A stretch of DNA of 64,000 nt from NCBI RefSeq assembly GCF_902859735.1, contig NZ_CADIJY010000013.1, positions 62,001 through 126,000 on the forward strand. The letters are read 5' to 3'. A program made the translations under genes and the position numbers. This document shows, one piece after another, positions 8,397-19,363 of this stretch (position 1 is its first letter; each line of letters begins with the position of its first letter). Below the pieces are notes generated by a model. That model worked only from the letters and a program-made list of their open reading frames with translations. It did not search any database and was not told where the DNA came from. The stretch is from Achromobacter aegrifaciens. Its GTDB lineage: Bacteria; Pseudomonadota; Gammaproteobacteria; Burkholderiales; Burkholderiaceae_B.

Positions 8397-9137
8397 ATGG
8401 CCAGCCAGACAGGCGCGGTATTCGAAAAGCCCAGCACTCTGCGCATACGCGTCGAGGAGTTCCTGCGAGCATCCATCATGGACGGCCGGCTCAAGGGCGG
8501 AGAGCGCCTGCGCGAACAGGAGCTGTGCGATCAATTGGGCATCAGCCGCAGCACCCTGCGCGAGGCGCTGCGCACCCTGGAAGCCGAACGCCTGATCTCC
8601 ATCGAGCCACACCGCGGCCCTACCGTGGTGCGCATCACCGAAAAGGCCGCCCGTGACCTCTATGCCCTGCGCGGACTGCTCGAAGGCTATGCAGCGCACG
8701 AGTTCGCCCGGCTGGCAAGCGACGCCGACATCGAGCGTCTGGGCAAGGCCGTCGACGCCCTGCACCGCCAGGCCAAGGGCAGCAATAAGGCCGCCCTGCT
8801 GGCGGCCAAGCGCGAGTTCTACGACGTACTACTGAGCGGCTGCGACAACGATCTGGTCAAGGACATGCTGCCCGGCCTGCTGTCGCGCATCAATCTGCTG
8901 CGCGCCACCTCGTTTGCACGCGCCGACCGCCTGCCGGAAAGCATGGCCGAGATCGATCTGATCTTCGAGCACATCCGGGCCCGGGATCCGCAAAGCGCAC
9001 AGAACGCCGCGCAAAGCCATATCGCAAACGCGGAACGCACTGCGCTCGAGGTGCTCAAGCGCCAGCAACAGGAGACTTCCCAAGGTGAAGACGAGCGTCC
9101 AGCAACCAAAAAGCGGGGCGCCAGCACTGCAGGGTAG
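8397..9137 (+). CDS. GntR-family transcriptional regulator (FCD domain)
   Basis: A 246-residue FadR-subfamily regulator. The winged helix has LREQELCDQLGISRSTLRE near residues 38-60, and an FCD domain follows to about residue 225. The extreme C-terminus (about 25 residues, rich in Gln, Glu and Lys) is a low-complexity tail beyond the usual domain. It lies divergent from the CMD/dehydrogenase pair and 42 bp upstream of the metallo-beta-lactamase-fold gene, with two FCD-type operators in the divergent region. It therefore probably controls both sides. The effector is unknown. Confidence 0.88.
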   Translation: MASQTGAVFEKPSTLRIRVEEFLRASIMDGRLKGGERLREQELCDQLGISRSTLREALRTLEAERLISIEPHRGPTVVRITEKAARDLYALRGLLEGYAAHEFARLASDADIERLGKAVDALHRQAKGSNKAALLAAKREFYDVLLSGCDNDLVKDMLPGLLSRINLLRATSFARADRLPESMAEIDLIFEHIRARDPQSAQNAAQSHIANAERTALEVLKRQQQETSQGEDERPATKKRGASTAG

Positions 9138-9179
9138 CGAGTTCATCCCGCCCGTCCTGCGCGCAACCGGAGCCATCGC

Positions 9180-9983
9180 ATGACACTGCCCCACTACGAG
9201 GTCTACGCCCTGCGCTACGCCACGGTAGCGCGGCAGCGTAGCCAGAACTTCATCACGCCCCCGGATCCGCACGACGGCCCGATGCCGATGGATTACTTCG
9301 TCTGGGTCATCCGCGACGGCCAGCGCGTCTACCTGGTGGATACGGGCTTCAACGAGGCCGCAGCCCGGGCCCGCGGCCGCGAGTTCTTGCGCTGCCCGAT
9401 TGAAGCATTGGAAAAGCTGGGTATCGCGCCCGCGGACATCCGCGATGTCATCGTCACACATCTGCATTACGACCACGCAGGCAACATCCGCAAGCTGCCG
9501 CAGGCCCGCCTGCATCTGCAGGAAAGCGAGCTGCACTATGCCTGCGGCTGCAACATGCGCTTCGACATGCTGCGCCACGCCTATGCAGTGGAAGACGTGG
9601 TCGACGTGGTACGGGGCGTGTACGACAAACGCGTGGCGTTCTACCATGGCCACGACGAAATCGCACCGGGCCTGCAACTGCTGCACATCGGCGGCCATAC
9701 CCGCGGACTGCAGGCGGTGCGCGTGCACACCGCGCGCGGCTGGATGGTGTTGGCGTCGGACGCCAGCCACTACTACGACAACATGGGCCTGGACGCGCCG
9801 TTTCCCATCGTCGACAACGTCGCCGACATGCTGGCGGGCTACGAGATCCTGCTGAAGTTCGCGGAATCGCCCGAGCACATCGTGCCGGGGCACGATCCTT
9901 TGGTCAGGACACGGTATCCGGGACTGGCCGGCGCGGATACGGAAGTGGTGGCGTTGCACCTGGGAAACGGCGCGCGCCCCTGA
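9180..9983 (+). CDS. metallo-beta-lactamase-fold hydrolase, N-acyl-homoserine-lactonase-like
   Basis: A 267-residue MBL-fold protein. The dinuclear metal motif is T-H94-L-H96-Y-D98-H99. Later ligands lie in GGHTRG, VLASDASHYYDN and VPGHDP. The layout (N-terminal VDTGF, HxHxDH, no large insert) resembles the lactonase group, which opens homoserine or other gamma-lactones. Its place in a GntR-regulated catabolic cluster suggests a metabolic lactone or ester as substrate rather than dedicated quorum quenching. No signal peptide is visible, so it should be cytoplasmic. Confidence 0.8.
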   Translation: MTLPHYEVYALRYATVARQRSQNFITPPDPHDGPMPMDYFVWVIRDGQRVYLVDTGFNEAAARARGREFLRCPIEALEKLGIAPADIRDVIVTHLHYDHAGNIRKLPQARLHLQESELHYACGCNMRFDMLRHAYAVEDVVDVVRGVYDKRVAFYHGHDEIAPGLQLLHIGGHTRGLQAVRVHTARGWMVLASDASHYYDNMGLDAPFPIVDNVADMLAGYEILLKFAESPEHIVPGHDPLVRTRYPGLAGADTEVVALHLGNGARP

Positions 9984-10008
9984 ACGCCAGCGCGCCAGCG
10001 GCGCGGCA

Positions 10009-11004
10009 TCACAATCCCAGCGGCCGAATCGCCTCGTCCACTTCTTCCGCCGACATGTCCTGCACGATGAGGACCATGGCGCCCGCCCGCTGCGAGCCTT
10101 CCACTCCCTCGACAGGCTCGGGCACAGAAAAGACATGCCGCACGCCATGGACGGCGCGCAGCGTCCCGTCCGTCCAGCGCAAGAGCCCTTTCGCGCGCAA
10201 CAGGCGGTCGCCGACCTGGCGCTGCATGTGCCGGGTCCAGCGCGCATAGTCCTCCCAGCCCACCGGCTGGCTCTGCGTAAAGGCGTAGGACACGATTCCG
10301 TAGCGCAACACGTGCGCCAGCGGCCCTGCGGCTGGCGCGGCGTTCAGCGCCGCAGCATCCAGATGCTCGGCGCGCAGGTCGTCGAACAGCGCGGGCGCTT
10401 CCTCATCCACGGTGTCCGGCGACACCGCGCGGATGGGCGCGCTGGCGTTGTAGCCGCGCAGCGCAGCGCGCATCGTGTCTATCGCAGCCTCATCGGCCAG
10501 ATCGGCCTTGGTCAGCGCGATGCGGTCGGCGATGGCGATCTGGGTACTGGCTTCGCGGTAGGCGTCCAGCGTCGACAGGCCATGCAGCGCGTCCGCCGTC
10601 GCCACCACGCCGCCGAAGCGGTAGTGGCGGGCGATGAGCGGATCCGCCGCCAGCGTATTGATGACCGGACAAGGATCCGCCAGCCCCGAAGTCTCCACCA
10701 CCACGCGCGTGAACGCGGGAATCTCGCCGCGCTGGCGCCGGTAATAGAGCGACTCCAGCGTGTCCTGCAGCGAACTGGTGGCTGCGCAGCACAGGCAGCC
10801 GGAATCCAGCAGCACCACGTCGGTGTCATCGGCCTTGCCCACCAGCATGTGGTCCAGGCCGATCTCGCCGAACTCGTTGATCACCACCGCCGTATCGGCA
10901 AAGCGCGGGCTGCGCACCAGCCGCGACAGCAGCGTGGTCTTGCCGCTGCCCAGGAAACCCGTCAGCAGGTAGACCGGCAACGGTCCGGCGGCGGTCGCGG
11001 ACAT
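10009..11004 (-). CDS. G3E-family GTPase / metallochaperone (COG0523, CobW-like)
   Basis: A 331-residue P-loop GTPase of the CobW/COG0523 metallochaperone group. It has a Walker A at GFLGSGKTTLL, the metal-binding GCLCC motif (CxCC), VETSGLADP, and the LTKADL guanine specificity motif. A CobW_C-like domain occupies the C-terminal third. It is the last gene of an operon with a hydantoinase-like and an isochorismatase-fold enzyme, 7 bp after the latter, so a role in metal loading of the metal-dependent hydantoinase is plausible. Near its C-terminus the protein carries the peptide VPEPVEGVEG, encoded by a short sequence that looks like an inserted mobile repeat. Confidence 0.85.
   Translation of the reverse strand: MSATAAGPLPVYLLTGFLGSGKTTLLSRLVRSPRFADTAVVINEFGEIGLDHMLVGKADDTDVVLLDSGCLCCAATSSLQDTLESLYYRRQRGEIPAFTRVVVETSGLADPCPVINTLAADPLIARHYRFGGVVATADALHGLSTLDAYREASTQIAIADRIALTKADLADEAAIDTMRAALRGYNASAPIRAVSPDTVDEEAPALFDDLRAEHLDAAALNAAPAAGPLAHVLRYGIVSYAFTQSQPVGWEDYARWTRHMQRQVGDRLLRAKGLLRWTDGTLRAVHGVRHVFSVPEPVEGVEGSQRAGAMVLIVQDMSAEEVDEAIRPLGL
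10098..10126. repeat. possible REP-like coding insert in the G3E GTPase gene
   Basis: The core CCTCGACAGGCTCGGGCAC resembles the dispersed palindromic repeats of the CTTCGACAGGCTCAGG type found in many proteobacterial genomes. Here it is in frame and encodes VPEPVEG within the C-terminal domain, where family members usually have an unrelated loop. This is inferred from resemblance; other copies in the genome would confirm it. Confidence 0.4.
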
Positions 11005-11011
11005 GGGCGGC

Positions 11012-11740
11012 TCAGGCCTGTTCCGCCGCGGCCGGCGCGGGCAGGTTGCGCAGGTAATCCTGCACTTCGCGCGACGGGATCACATCGGCGTACTTGCAGT
11101 TCAGGTCGAACAGGCTCATCGCATGGCTGGCCTGGAAGCGGTCGAACGCAGCCTCTTCGGGAATGATGACCTTGAAGTTGTACGAATAGGCGTCCACCGT
11201 GGTGGCGCGCAGGCATCCCGAAGACGTGCAACCCACCAGGATCAGCGTGTCCACGTCCAGGAAGTTCAGGTGGCTCATGAAGATGGTGCCGAAGAAGCAG
11301 GACGGCTTCTGCTTGGTGATGCGGATGTCCTGCGGCCGCGGGGCCAACGGCTCCACGGTCTGCGTGGCATGGGTGTTGGCCAGCACGGTCTTCTCGCCAC
11401 CGCGATGGTTCTTGCCCACTTGCACGCCGCTGTCCAGAAGGTCGGCGCGGCGGCCGCTTTCGGTATAGAAGACCGGTATGTTCTTGTCGCGCGCCAGCTC
11501 CAGCAGCGGCACGATATGCGCCACCGCGTCCCAGGCCTCCCGGCCGCAATGGGTGCGGTACTGCTTCAGGCCTTCCAGGATGTCCTGGGGCGTATCGCCG
11601 CAGAAGTTGTACTGCACGTCGATGATGAACAGGGCCGGACGCTTGCCGAAGCCGCCACGCTTGCCGTAGCCGGCCTGCGCCAGCACCTGCTTGTCGCGTT
11701 CAGTCAGAAAGTCGTCCCAGATTCGCTTGGTTTCGCTCAT
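11012..11740 (-). CDS. isochorismatase-fold cysteine hydrolase (N-carbamoylsarcosine amidase / maleamate amidohydrolase-like)
   Basis: A 242-residue isochorismatase-like amidohydrolase with an apparently complete Asp-Lys-Cys triad. The Asp is in LFIIDVQYNFCGD, the Lys in ITKQKPSCFFGT, and the Cys in VGCTSSGCLRATTVDAY. The Ser-Gly-Cys-x-Arg-Ala-Thr motif and the long N-terminal segment before the first strand resemble N-carbamoylsarcosine amidase and maleamate amidohydrolases, which release ammonia from half-amides. It sits 33 bp downstream of the hydantoinase-like gene. In known pathways that pairing means one enzyme opens a cyclic amide or imide and this one hydrolyses the resulting carbamoyl or amide group. 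Confidence 0.87.
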   Translation of the reverse strand: MSETKRIWDDFLTERDKQVLAQAGYGKRGGFGKRPALFIIDVQYNFCGDTPQDILEGLKQYRTHCGREAWDAVAHIVPLLELARDKNIPVFYTESGRRADLLDSGVQVGKNHRGGEKTVLANTHATQTVEPLAPRPQDIRITKQKPSCFFGTIFMSHLNFLDVDTLILVGCTSSGCLRATTVDAYSYNFKVIIPEEAAFDRFQASHAMSLFDLNCKYADVIPSREVQDYLRNLPAPAAAEQA

Positions 11741-11773
11741 GGTAGTGCCTGCCAGAAGAGGAGTAGGTTCAGT

Positions 11774-13135
11774 TCAAAGACGCTTGAGATAGCGGCCGCC
11801 GGGATTGCTGCGCGCGGCATCGGTAATGCGGCCGTCCAGCGCCACAGTGCGCCCGCGCACCAGGGTGCGCACGGGCCAACCCTTCAGGGTCATGCCCTCG
11901 TAAGGGGAGTAGTCGGAATTGGATTCGAGCGTGGAGGGATCGACGGTGCGCTCCAGATCCGGATCCACCAGCACCAGATCGGCATCCTTGCCGATCTCGA
12001 TGCTGCCCTTGGCAGGCATGCGGTAGATGCGGGCAGAGTTCTCCGCGCTGACTTTCATCAACGTTTCCAGCGGCACGCCGCGGCGGTGATAGCCTTCGTG
12101 CAGCAGGATCGGCAACATCAAGCCGGTGCCGGGAAAGCCGTTGCTGGCTGCCCAGATGTCGGTGTCCTTGGTGGCACGCTTGCGCGGCACGTGGTCGGTG
12201 CCGATGGTGGTAATGGAACCATCCAGCACGCCCTCCCACATGGCGTCCACGTCGGCCTGGCCGCGCACCGGCGGATTGACCTTGGCATAAGTCCCTGCGG
12301 GCGATTCGTCGTTCAGGAACAGGTAGTGCGGGCAGGTCTCAACATAGATCGGCGGCGCGTCCGGCGTGCGCCGGTGGCGCCGCGCCTCGTCCAGCGCCTC
12401 GCGGCTGCTCAGGTGCACGATGTTGACCGCGGCGCCGGTCTTGGATGCGAAGTAGCAGACGCGGTGCACGTTCTCCGCTTCCAGGAAGTCCGGGCTCTGT
12501 TCATTCCAGGCCTTCAGGTCGTCGCGGCCAGCGGCGCGCAGCGGATCCCGCAGGACGGGAATCACTTCCACGTTTTCACAATGCACGCCCATGATCGCGC
12601 CCGGGATCGCGGCGGTAGCGCGCAACGCCGAATACAGCAGGCCGTCGTCGATATCGGTAAAGCCCTTGGACAGCCCTGCTGCGCCCTTGTACATCATGTA
12701 GAGCTTGTAGGAATTCACGTTGAAGCGGCGCGAAATTCCCTCCAGCGTCTCCACGTGCAGATTGCTGGTGATGCCGAAATGGAAGCCGAAATCGACGCAG
12801 CTCTGCGACAGCGCGCGGTCGCGCACCTTGTCGAAGGATTCGCGGATATCCGCCGAGCGATGAAACGACAGCACGGAGGTCGTGCCGCCGAGAGCAGCGA
12901 AGCGCGACTCGGTTTCGAAGTCGGTCTCGGGCGAGCCGAATCCGAAATGCACGTGCGGATCGATCAGACCCGGCAATACCCAAAGCCCTTGGCAATCTAT
13001 GGTCTCGCGGGCCTCGAATTGCGCGCCTGGCTCGGCGATGATGGCAATGCGACCGTCGATGACGCCGAGTACGCCTTCGGTCAGCCCCTGCTGGGGCAAG
13101 TACAGTCTGGCATTGGTAAGCAGCAGATCCAGCAT
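11774..13135 (-). CDS. dihydropyrimidinase/hydantoinase/imidase-like amidohydrolase
   Basis: A 453-residue cyclic amidohydrolase. The binuclear metal site looks complete: HxH in LIDPHVHFGFG, the probable carboxylated Lys in SYKLYMMYKG, His in GVHCENVEV, His in NIVHLSSREALDE, and Asp in IGTDHVPRKR. It belongs with hydantoinases, dihydropyrimidinases, allantoinases and cyclic imide hydrolases; the sequence does not settle which ring it opens. It lies 29 bp downstream of the aconitase-like gene and 33 bp upstream of the isochorismatase-fold amidase, in one operon. Its position after a hydratase makes simple pyrimidine degradation less likely. Confidence 0.87.
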   Translation of the reverse strand: MLDLLLTNARLYLPQQGLTEGVLGVIDGRIAIIAEPGAQFEARETIDCQGLWVLPGLIDPHVHFGFGSPETDFETESRFAALGGTTSVLSFHRSADIRESFDKVRDRALSQSCVDFGFHFGITSNLHVETLEGISRRFNVNSYKLYMMYKGAAGLSKGFTDIDDGLLYSALRATAAIPGAIMGVHCENVEVIPVLRDPLRAAGRDDLKAWNEQSPDFLEAENVHRVCYFASKTGAAVNIVHLSSREALDEARRHRRTPDAPPIYVETCPHYLFLNDESPAGTYAKVNPPVRGQADVDAMWEGVLDGSITTIGTDHVPRKRATKDTDIWAASNGFPGTGLMLPILLHEGYHRRGVPLETLMKVSAENSARIYRMPAKGSIEIGKDADLVLVDPDLERTVDPSTLESNSDYSPYEGMTLKGWPVRTLVRGRTVALDGRITDAARSNPGGRYLKRL

Positions 13136-13164
13136 GATGTGGTTTTCCCGATAGATGCGTGTTT

Positions 13165-15864
<2,700 letters not shown>

Positions 15865-15898
15865 GGCAGCGGTAATCGGGAAAATCTCAACTGAGCCC

Positions 15899-15928
15899 AT
15901 CTTACGGCTTACGAAATAATAGTGTCAA
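15899..15928 (-). promoter_or_regulatory. promoter of the hydratase operon, -35 embedded in operator
   Basis: On the minus strand TTGACA (15928-15923) and TAAGAT (15904-15899) are spaced by 18 bp. The -35 box lies inside the palindrome at 15919-15934, so a repressor bound there would block RNA polymerase. Transcription would begin near 15892, consistent with the start codon at 15864. Confidence 0.6.
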
Positions 15929-15934
15929 CACTAT
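15919..15934. promoter_or_regulatory. operator palindrome, left copy
   Basis: ATAGTGTCAACACTAT is a palindrome with 7-bp arms (ATAGTGT/ACACTAT) and a CA centre. Its core, TGTCAACACTAT, recurs just before the GntR start codon at 16163, so the same regulator probably binds both ends of this divergent region. Confidence 0.75.
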
Positions 15935-16106
15935 AGGTCGTCTCTGAACCGACGATGGATGCGTCAAATACAGTTTTGCATAGCGTCATCGAAAGTGTAG
16001 ATACAAGAACCACCCCCCTAGAGCTAGGGATAACCCCGAAAAGTCTCTGTAAAATGGGCGAAACATCAATGGCGACGCCTGTAATCCGGTATCGCCGCCA
16101 CGATCC

Positions 16107-16129
16107 TGTCAACTCCAAAAGAGTTGACA
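16107..16129. promoter_or_regulatory. inverted repeat with -35 element of the GntR/lyase operon
   Basis: TGTCAACTC and GAGTTGACA are perfect 9-bp inverted arms around a 5-bp CAAAA spacer. The right arm contains TTGACA (16124-16129), a consensus -35 box for the plus-strand operon. The half-sites share TGTCAAC with the other two operator copies. Confidence 0.7.
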
Positions 16130-16151
16130 CTTTTTAAATTCCTTTGATAGG

Positions 16152-16164
16152 CTGTCAACACTAT
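16152..16164. promoter_or_regulatory. operator copy overlapping the GntR start codon
   Basis: CTGTCAACACTAT repeats the core of the left operator and runs into the ATG at 16163. With the -35 box at 16124 the transcript would begin about 3 nt before the ATG, so the mRNA may be almost leaderless. Confidence 0.55.
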
Positions 16165-16885
16165 GAACACCGCCACGACCTCCATCGCCATCAAGGAAGA
16201 CGCCTCCGGCCCGCTGGCCGACGTGGTGTTCGACCAGGTGCTGGACGCGATCTACCAAGGCCGGTTGGCCCCGGGCAGCGTCATCAATGAAGTCGCGCTG
16301 GCGCAGGAATTCGGCGTTAGCCGCGGTCCGGTGCGTGAGGCCGTGCGCCGCCTGCAAGGGATCCAGCTGATCACGCGCGAGCCCTACATCAAGGCGCGCG
16401 TGGTGACGTTGTCGGCGGAATCCGCGCTGGAACTGTTCCAGATGCGCATGGCACTGGAAGGCGTGGCCTGCAATCTGGCCACTCGCCGCATGAGCGACGA
16501 GGAAATCACGCAACTGCTGGCCGAGCTTGAACAGGACCGCCAGCGGCGCCTGGAAGCGGCCAATGGCGGCGCCCCCGCGCCGCGGGTCTTCGACTTCCAT
16601 GAGCGCATCGTGCGGGCCAGCGGCAACAACCGCATCATCAACGCCCTTTGCGGCGACCTCTATCACCTGCTGCGCGTCTACCGCCGGCACTCCGGCACCG
16701 TGCTGGAGCGCAAGGACGACGCCTACGCCGAACACTGGCAGATCCTGCGCGCGATCCGCGCGCGCGACGCCGAGCTGGCGGAATCGCTCATGCGCTCGCA
16801 CATCGAACGCGCGGCGCAACACCTTTTTGAACATCTGGCGGAAGGGGCGTCCGGCATCGCCGGGCACCCCGTCTCCGCTGCCTGA
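16163..16885 (+). CDS. GntR-family transcriptional regulator (FCD domain)
   Basis: A 240-residue FadR-subfamily regulator. The winged helix carries NEVALAQEFGVSRGPVRE near residues 43-60. The FCD domain includes VFDFHERIVRASGNNRI, and its length is normal. It is the first gene of the plus-strand operon and divergent from the hydratase operon. Three copies of a TGTCAAC-type operator lie between them, the last overlapping this gene's own start. Autoregulation plus co-control of both operons is the natural reading. There is no Shine-Dalgarno sequence before the ATG, in line with a near-leaderless transcript. Confidence 0.9.
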   Translation: MNTATTSIAIKEDASGPLADVVFDQVLDAIYQGRLAPGSVINEVALAQEFGVSRGPVREAVRRLQGIQLITREPYIKARVVTLSAESALELFQMRMALEGVACNLATRRMSDEEITQLLAELEQDRQRRLEAANGGAPAPRVFDFHERIVRASGNNRIINALCGDLYHLLRVYRRHSGTVLERKDDAYAEHWQILRAIRARDAELAESLMRSHIERAAQHLFEHLAEGASGIAGHPVSAA

Positions 16886-16906
16886 CACTCTCTGGAGCAG
16901 TACGAC

Positions 16907-17803
16907 ATGAACAACCCGCGCCACCAGTTCCGGCAATTGCTGAAGAACGAACCTTTCATCGTCTCCCCTGGCGTGTACGATGGATACAGCATCCGCCTGG
17001 TCGAGGCCGCGGGCTTCAAGACCGCCTGCACCAGCGGTGCGGCAGTGTCGAACGCCCTGCTGGGCATCGCGGACATCGGCGTGATGGGCCTGTCGGAAAA
17101 CGTCACCCACTGCCGTCATCTGGCGCGGTCCGTCTCCATTCCCCTCACGGCTGACGCCGACACCGGCTACGGCAACCCGGTGAACGTCTACCACACGGTA
17201 CAGATGTTCGAGGAAGCCGGCGTCGCCGGCATCAACCTCGAAGACCAGGTCAGCCCCAAGCGCTGCGGCCACATGCCCGGCAAGGACGTGGTGAGCGAAG
17301 CGGAAATGGTCAAGAAGATCGAAGCCGCCTGCCTGGCGCGACGCGACGATGACTTCGTCATCATTGCCCGCACCGACTCCCTCGCGATCGAAGGCATCGA
17401 AGGCGCGGTCAAGCGCGCCCGCGCCTACGCCAAGGCGGGCGCCGACATGCTGTTCCCCGACGCCGTGCGCACCGAGGACGACATCAAGCGCCTGGTGGAC
17501 GCCGCCGGCATTCCGGTCAGCATCAACATGGGATTCGGCATCCGCAACCGTCCCACCACGCCGCTGATTCCGCTGCCGCGCCTGAAGGAAATCGGCGTCA
17601 AGCGCATCAGCCTGCCGCGCATGCTGCCTGCCGCTGCGATTTACGGCATGCGCCAGGCGTTGCAAGTCATGCAGGGCGTGATCGCCAGCGGCGAGCCCGC
17701 CGACCGTCCCGACCTGCTGGTGGGCATCGAAGACATCATGCAATTGATGGGCTACGAGCAGATGCGCGCCATGGAAAAGCGCCTGACGACGCTGGCCGAC
17801 TGA
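16907..17803 (+). CDS. isocitrate lyase/PEP mutase-superfamily lyase (methylisocitrate lyase-like)
   Basis: A 298-residue TIM-barrel lyase. The superfamily features are clear: SPGVYDGYSIRLVEAAGF near the N-terminus, Mg-binding TADADTGYG, and the flexible-loop motif PKRCGHMPGK with the catalytic Cys. Then come IIARTDSLAIEGIE and INMGFG. The CGH loop is that of true C-C lyases (isocitrate, methylisocitrate and dimethylmalate lyases) rather than PEP mutases. It is not linked to prpC or prpD, so a housekeeping 2-methylcitrate cycle is unlikely. A 2-hydroxy diacid made by the divergent hydratase is the likely substrate. An AGGAG-like ribosome site precedes the start. Confidence 0.85.
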   Translation: MNNPRHQFRQLLKNEPFIVSPGVYDGYSIRLVEAAGFKTACTSGAAVSNALLGIADIGVMGLSENVTHCRHLARSVSIPLTADADTGYGNPVNVYHTVQMFEEAGVAGINLEDQVSPKRCGHMPGKDVVSEAEMVKKIEAACLARRDDDFVIIARTDSLAIEGIEGAVKRARAYAKAGADMLFPDAVRTEDDIKRLVDAAGIPVSINMGFGIRNRPTTPLIPLPRLKEIGVKRISLPRMLPAAAIYGMRQALQVMQGVIASGEPADRPDLLVGIEDIMQLMGYEQMRAMEKRLTTLAD

Positions 17804-17813
17804 GCGCTTCGCC

Positions 17814-18533
17814 ATGACTGAGCGGAATGCGCAGGCGCATTGCGTCCTGACGGGCGCGTCGTCGGGCATCGGCCTGGCGCTGGCCGAGCTGCTGCTGGCG
17901 TCCGGCTGGCAGGTGACCGGCGTGGACATCGCGCCGGCGGCCATCAAAGGCCATGGACAGTATCGCCATCTGGTGTGCGACCTGACCGACGCCGCCGCCT
18001 TGCGCGGTCTATGCGCGCTGCTGGACGGCTGCGCCCCGACAGCGCTGGCGCATTGCGCGGGCGCAGTGCGCACCGGCGGCGCGCTGGACACGCGCCCGGA
18101 AGACGCGGACTGGCTTTGGCAATTGCACGGCGCCGCGCCGATGGCACTGGTCCGTGCGCTGGCGCCGCAACTGCCTGACGGCCGCGGCCGCATCGTGCTG
18201 GTGTCCAGCCGCGCCGTGCTGGGCCGCGCGCAACGCCTGGCCTATGCGGCGACCAAATCCGCCCAGATTGGCCTGGCGCGCAGTCTGGCCGCCGAACTCA
18301 TCGCGCGCGGCATCACCGTCAACGTCGTCGCGCCCGGCGCGGTCGACACGCCCATGCTGCGCGATCCCAAGCGCGGCGCTCCGCCGCAGGTTGAACTGCC
18401 GCTGGGCCGCCTGATCGACGCGGGCGAAGTCGCCGCGGCCATTGCCTTCTTCCTGGGCGCGCAGGCAGGCGCCATCACCGGACAGACGCTCTACGTCTGC
18501 GGCGGCGCCTCGCTGGGAGCGATGCCGCTATGA
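17814..18533 (+). CDS. SDR-family oxidoreductase
   Basis: A 239-residue classical short-chain dehydrogenase. The cofactor motif is TGASSGIG at residues 13-20, the catalytic Ser is in VLVSSRAVLG, and YAATK supplies Tyr and Lys. VAPGAVDTPMLRD follows. It lies 10 bp after the lyase gene and overlaps the next SDR gene by 4 bp, so the three are co-transcribed. The NAD versus NADP preference is unclear. Its place suggests oxidation or reduction of a hydroxy acid before or after the hydratase-lyase steps. Confidence 0.87.
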   Translation: MTERNAQAHCVLTGASSGIGLALAELLLASGWQVTGVDIAPAAIKGHGQYRHLVCDLTDAAALRGLCALLDGCAPTALAHCAGAVRTGGALDTRPEDADWLWQLHGAAPMALVRALAPQLPDGRGRIVLVSSRAVLGRAQRLAYAATKSAQIGLARSLAAELIARGITVNVVAPGAVDTPMLRDPKRGAPPQVELPLGRLIDAGEVAAAIAFFLGAQAGAITGQTLYVCGGASLGAMPL

Positions 18534-19303
18534 CACAGACGAACGCACCCGCGCTGCATGGCAAGGTCGTGATCCTGACCGGCGCAGCCGGCGGATTGGG
18601 CCAGGCGATCGCGGCGCAATGCCTGCTTGCCGGCGCCCGCGTGGCCTTGCTGGACCGCGATGCGGAACTGCTCGCGCAAACCCGCCAGGCCCTCGCTGGA
18701 CCTGATACCCAGATGCTGGCGATCGCCTGCGACGTGAGCGACGCGCAAAGTACGCGCGAAGCCGTGGAAAGAACGGCTGCGCACTGGGGTGCGATCCACG
18801 TCCTGGTGAACAACGCGGCCACCGTCACGCCGGGCAACAAGATCGCGGACCTTACGCTGGAGCAATGGCGTCAGGCGCTGGACGTGAACCTGACGGGCGC
18901 GTGGCTGATGAGCAGATGCGCCATCCCCCACATGGCGCGGGCCGGCAGCGGCGTGGTGTTGAACATCGCCTCGCAGCTGGGCAGCGTGGCCGCGCCGGGC
19001 CGTGGTGCGTATGGCGCCAGCAAGGCCGGTCTGATCGCGCTGGCGCGCGCCATTGCCGTGGATCACGCGGCCGACGGCATCCGCGCCTTGAGCCTGTCGC
19101 CGGGCGCGGTCCTGACCAGCAGGCTGGTCGCGCGCTATGGCAGCACGCAGGCCGCCGGCGCCGCGTTGGCGGCCAAATATCCAGCCGGACGCCTCGGCAC
19201 AGCCGAGGAGATCGCACAGACAGCAGTTTTCCTGATCAGCGACGCCGCCTCATTCATCACGGGTACGGACATACGCGCGGACGGCGGCTACACCGCGCTA
19301 TAG
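18530..19303 (+). CDS. SDR-family oxidoreductase (second, coupled)
   Basis: A 257-residue classical SDR. It has TGAAGGLGQAIA as the glycine motif, an acidic DRDAE after strand beta-2 (NAD preference), NNAAT (NNAG equivalent), the catalytic Ser in LNIASQLGS, and YGASKAG with Tyr and Lys. It overlaps the preceding SDR gene by 4 bp. Two different SDRs in tandem could form a heteromeric enzyme or act on two stereoisomers or intermediates; the sequences are too divergent for a very recent duplication. A 60-bp gap separates it from the Bug gene. Confidence 0.88.
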   Translation: MTQTNAPALHGKVVILTGAAGGLGQAIAAQCLLAGARVALLDRDAELLAQTRQALAGPDTQMLAIACDVSDAQSTREAVERTAAHWGAIHVLVNNAATVTPGNKIADLTLEQWRQALDVNLTGAWLMSRCAIPHMARAGSGVVLNIASQLGSVAAPGRGAYGASKAGLIALARAIAVDHAADGIRALSLSPGAVLTSRLVARYGSTQAAGAALAAKYPAGRLGTAEEIAQTAVFLISDAASFITGTDIRADGGYTAL

Positions 19304-19363
19304 CTCCAGCCGCCACCATCGACTTCACACAAGACTTACATCACACAGCAAGGGGCTAGAACC

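Noticed and set aside
16109-18193. A 694-residue minus-strand frame opposite the GntR and lyase genes
   Set aside because: It is a shadow of GC-rich plus-strand genes; composition and lack of any domain argue against it.
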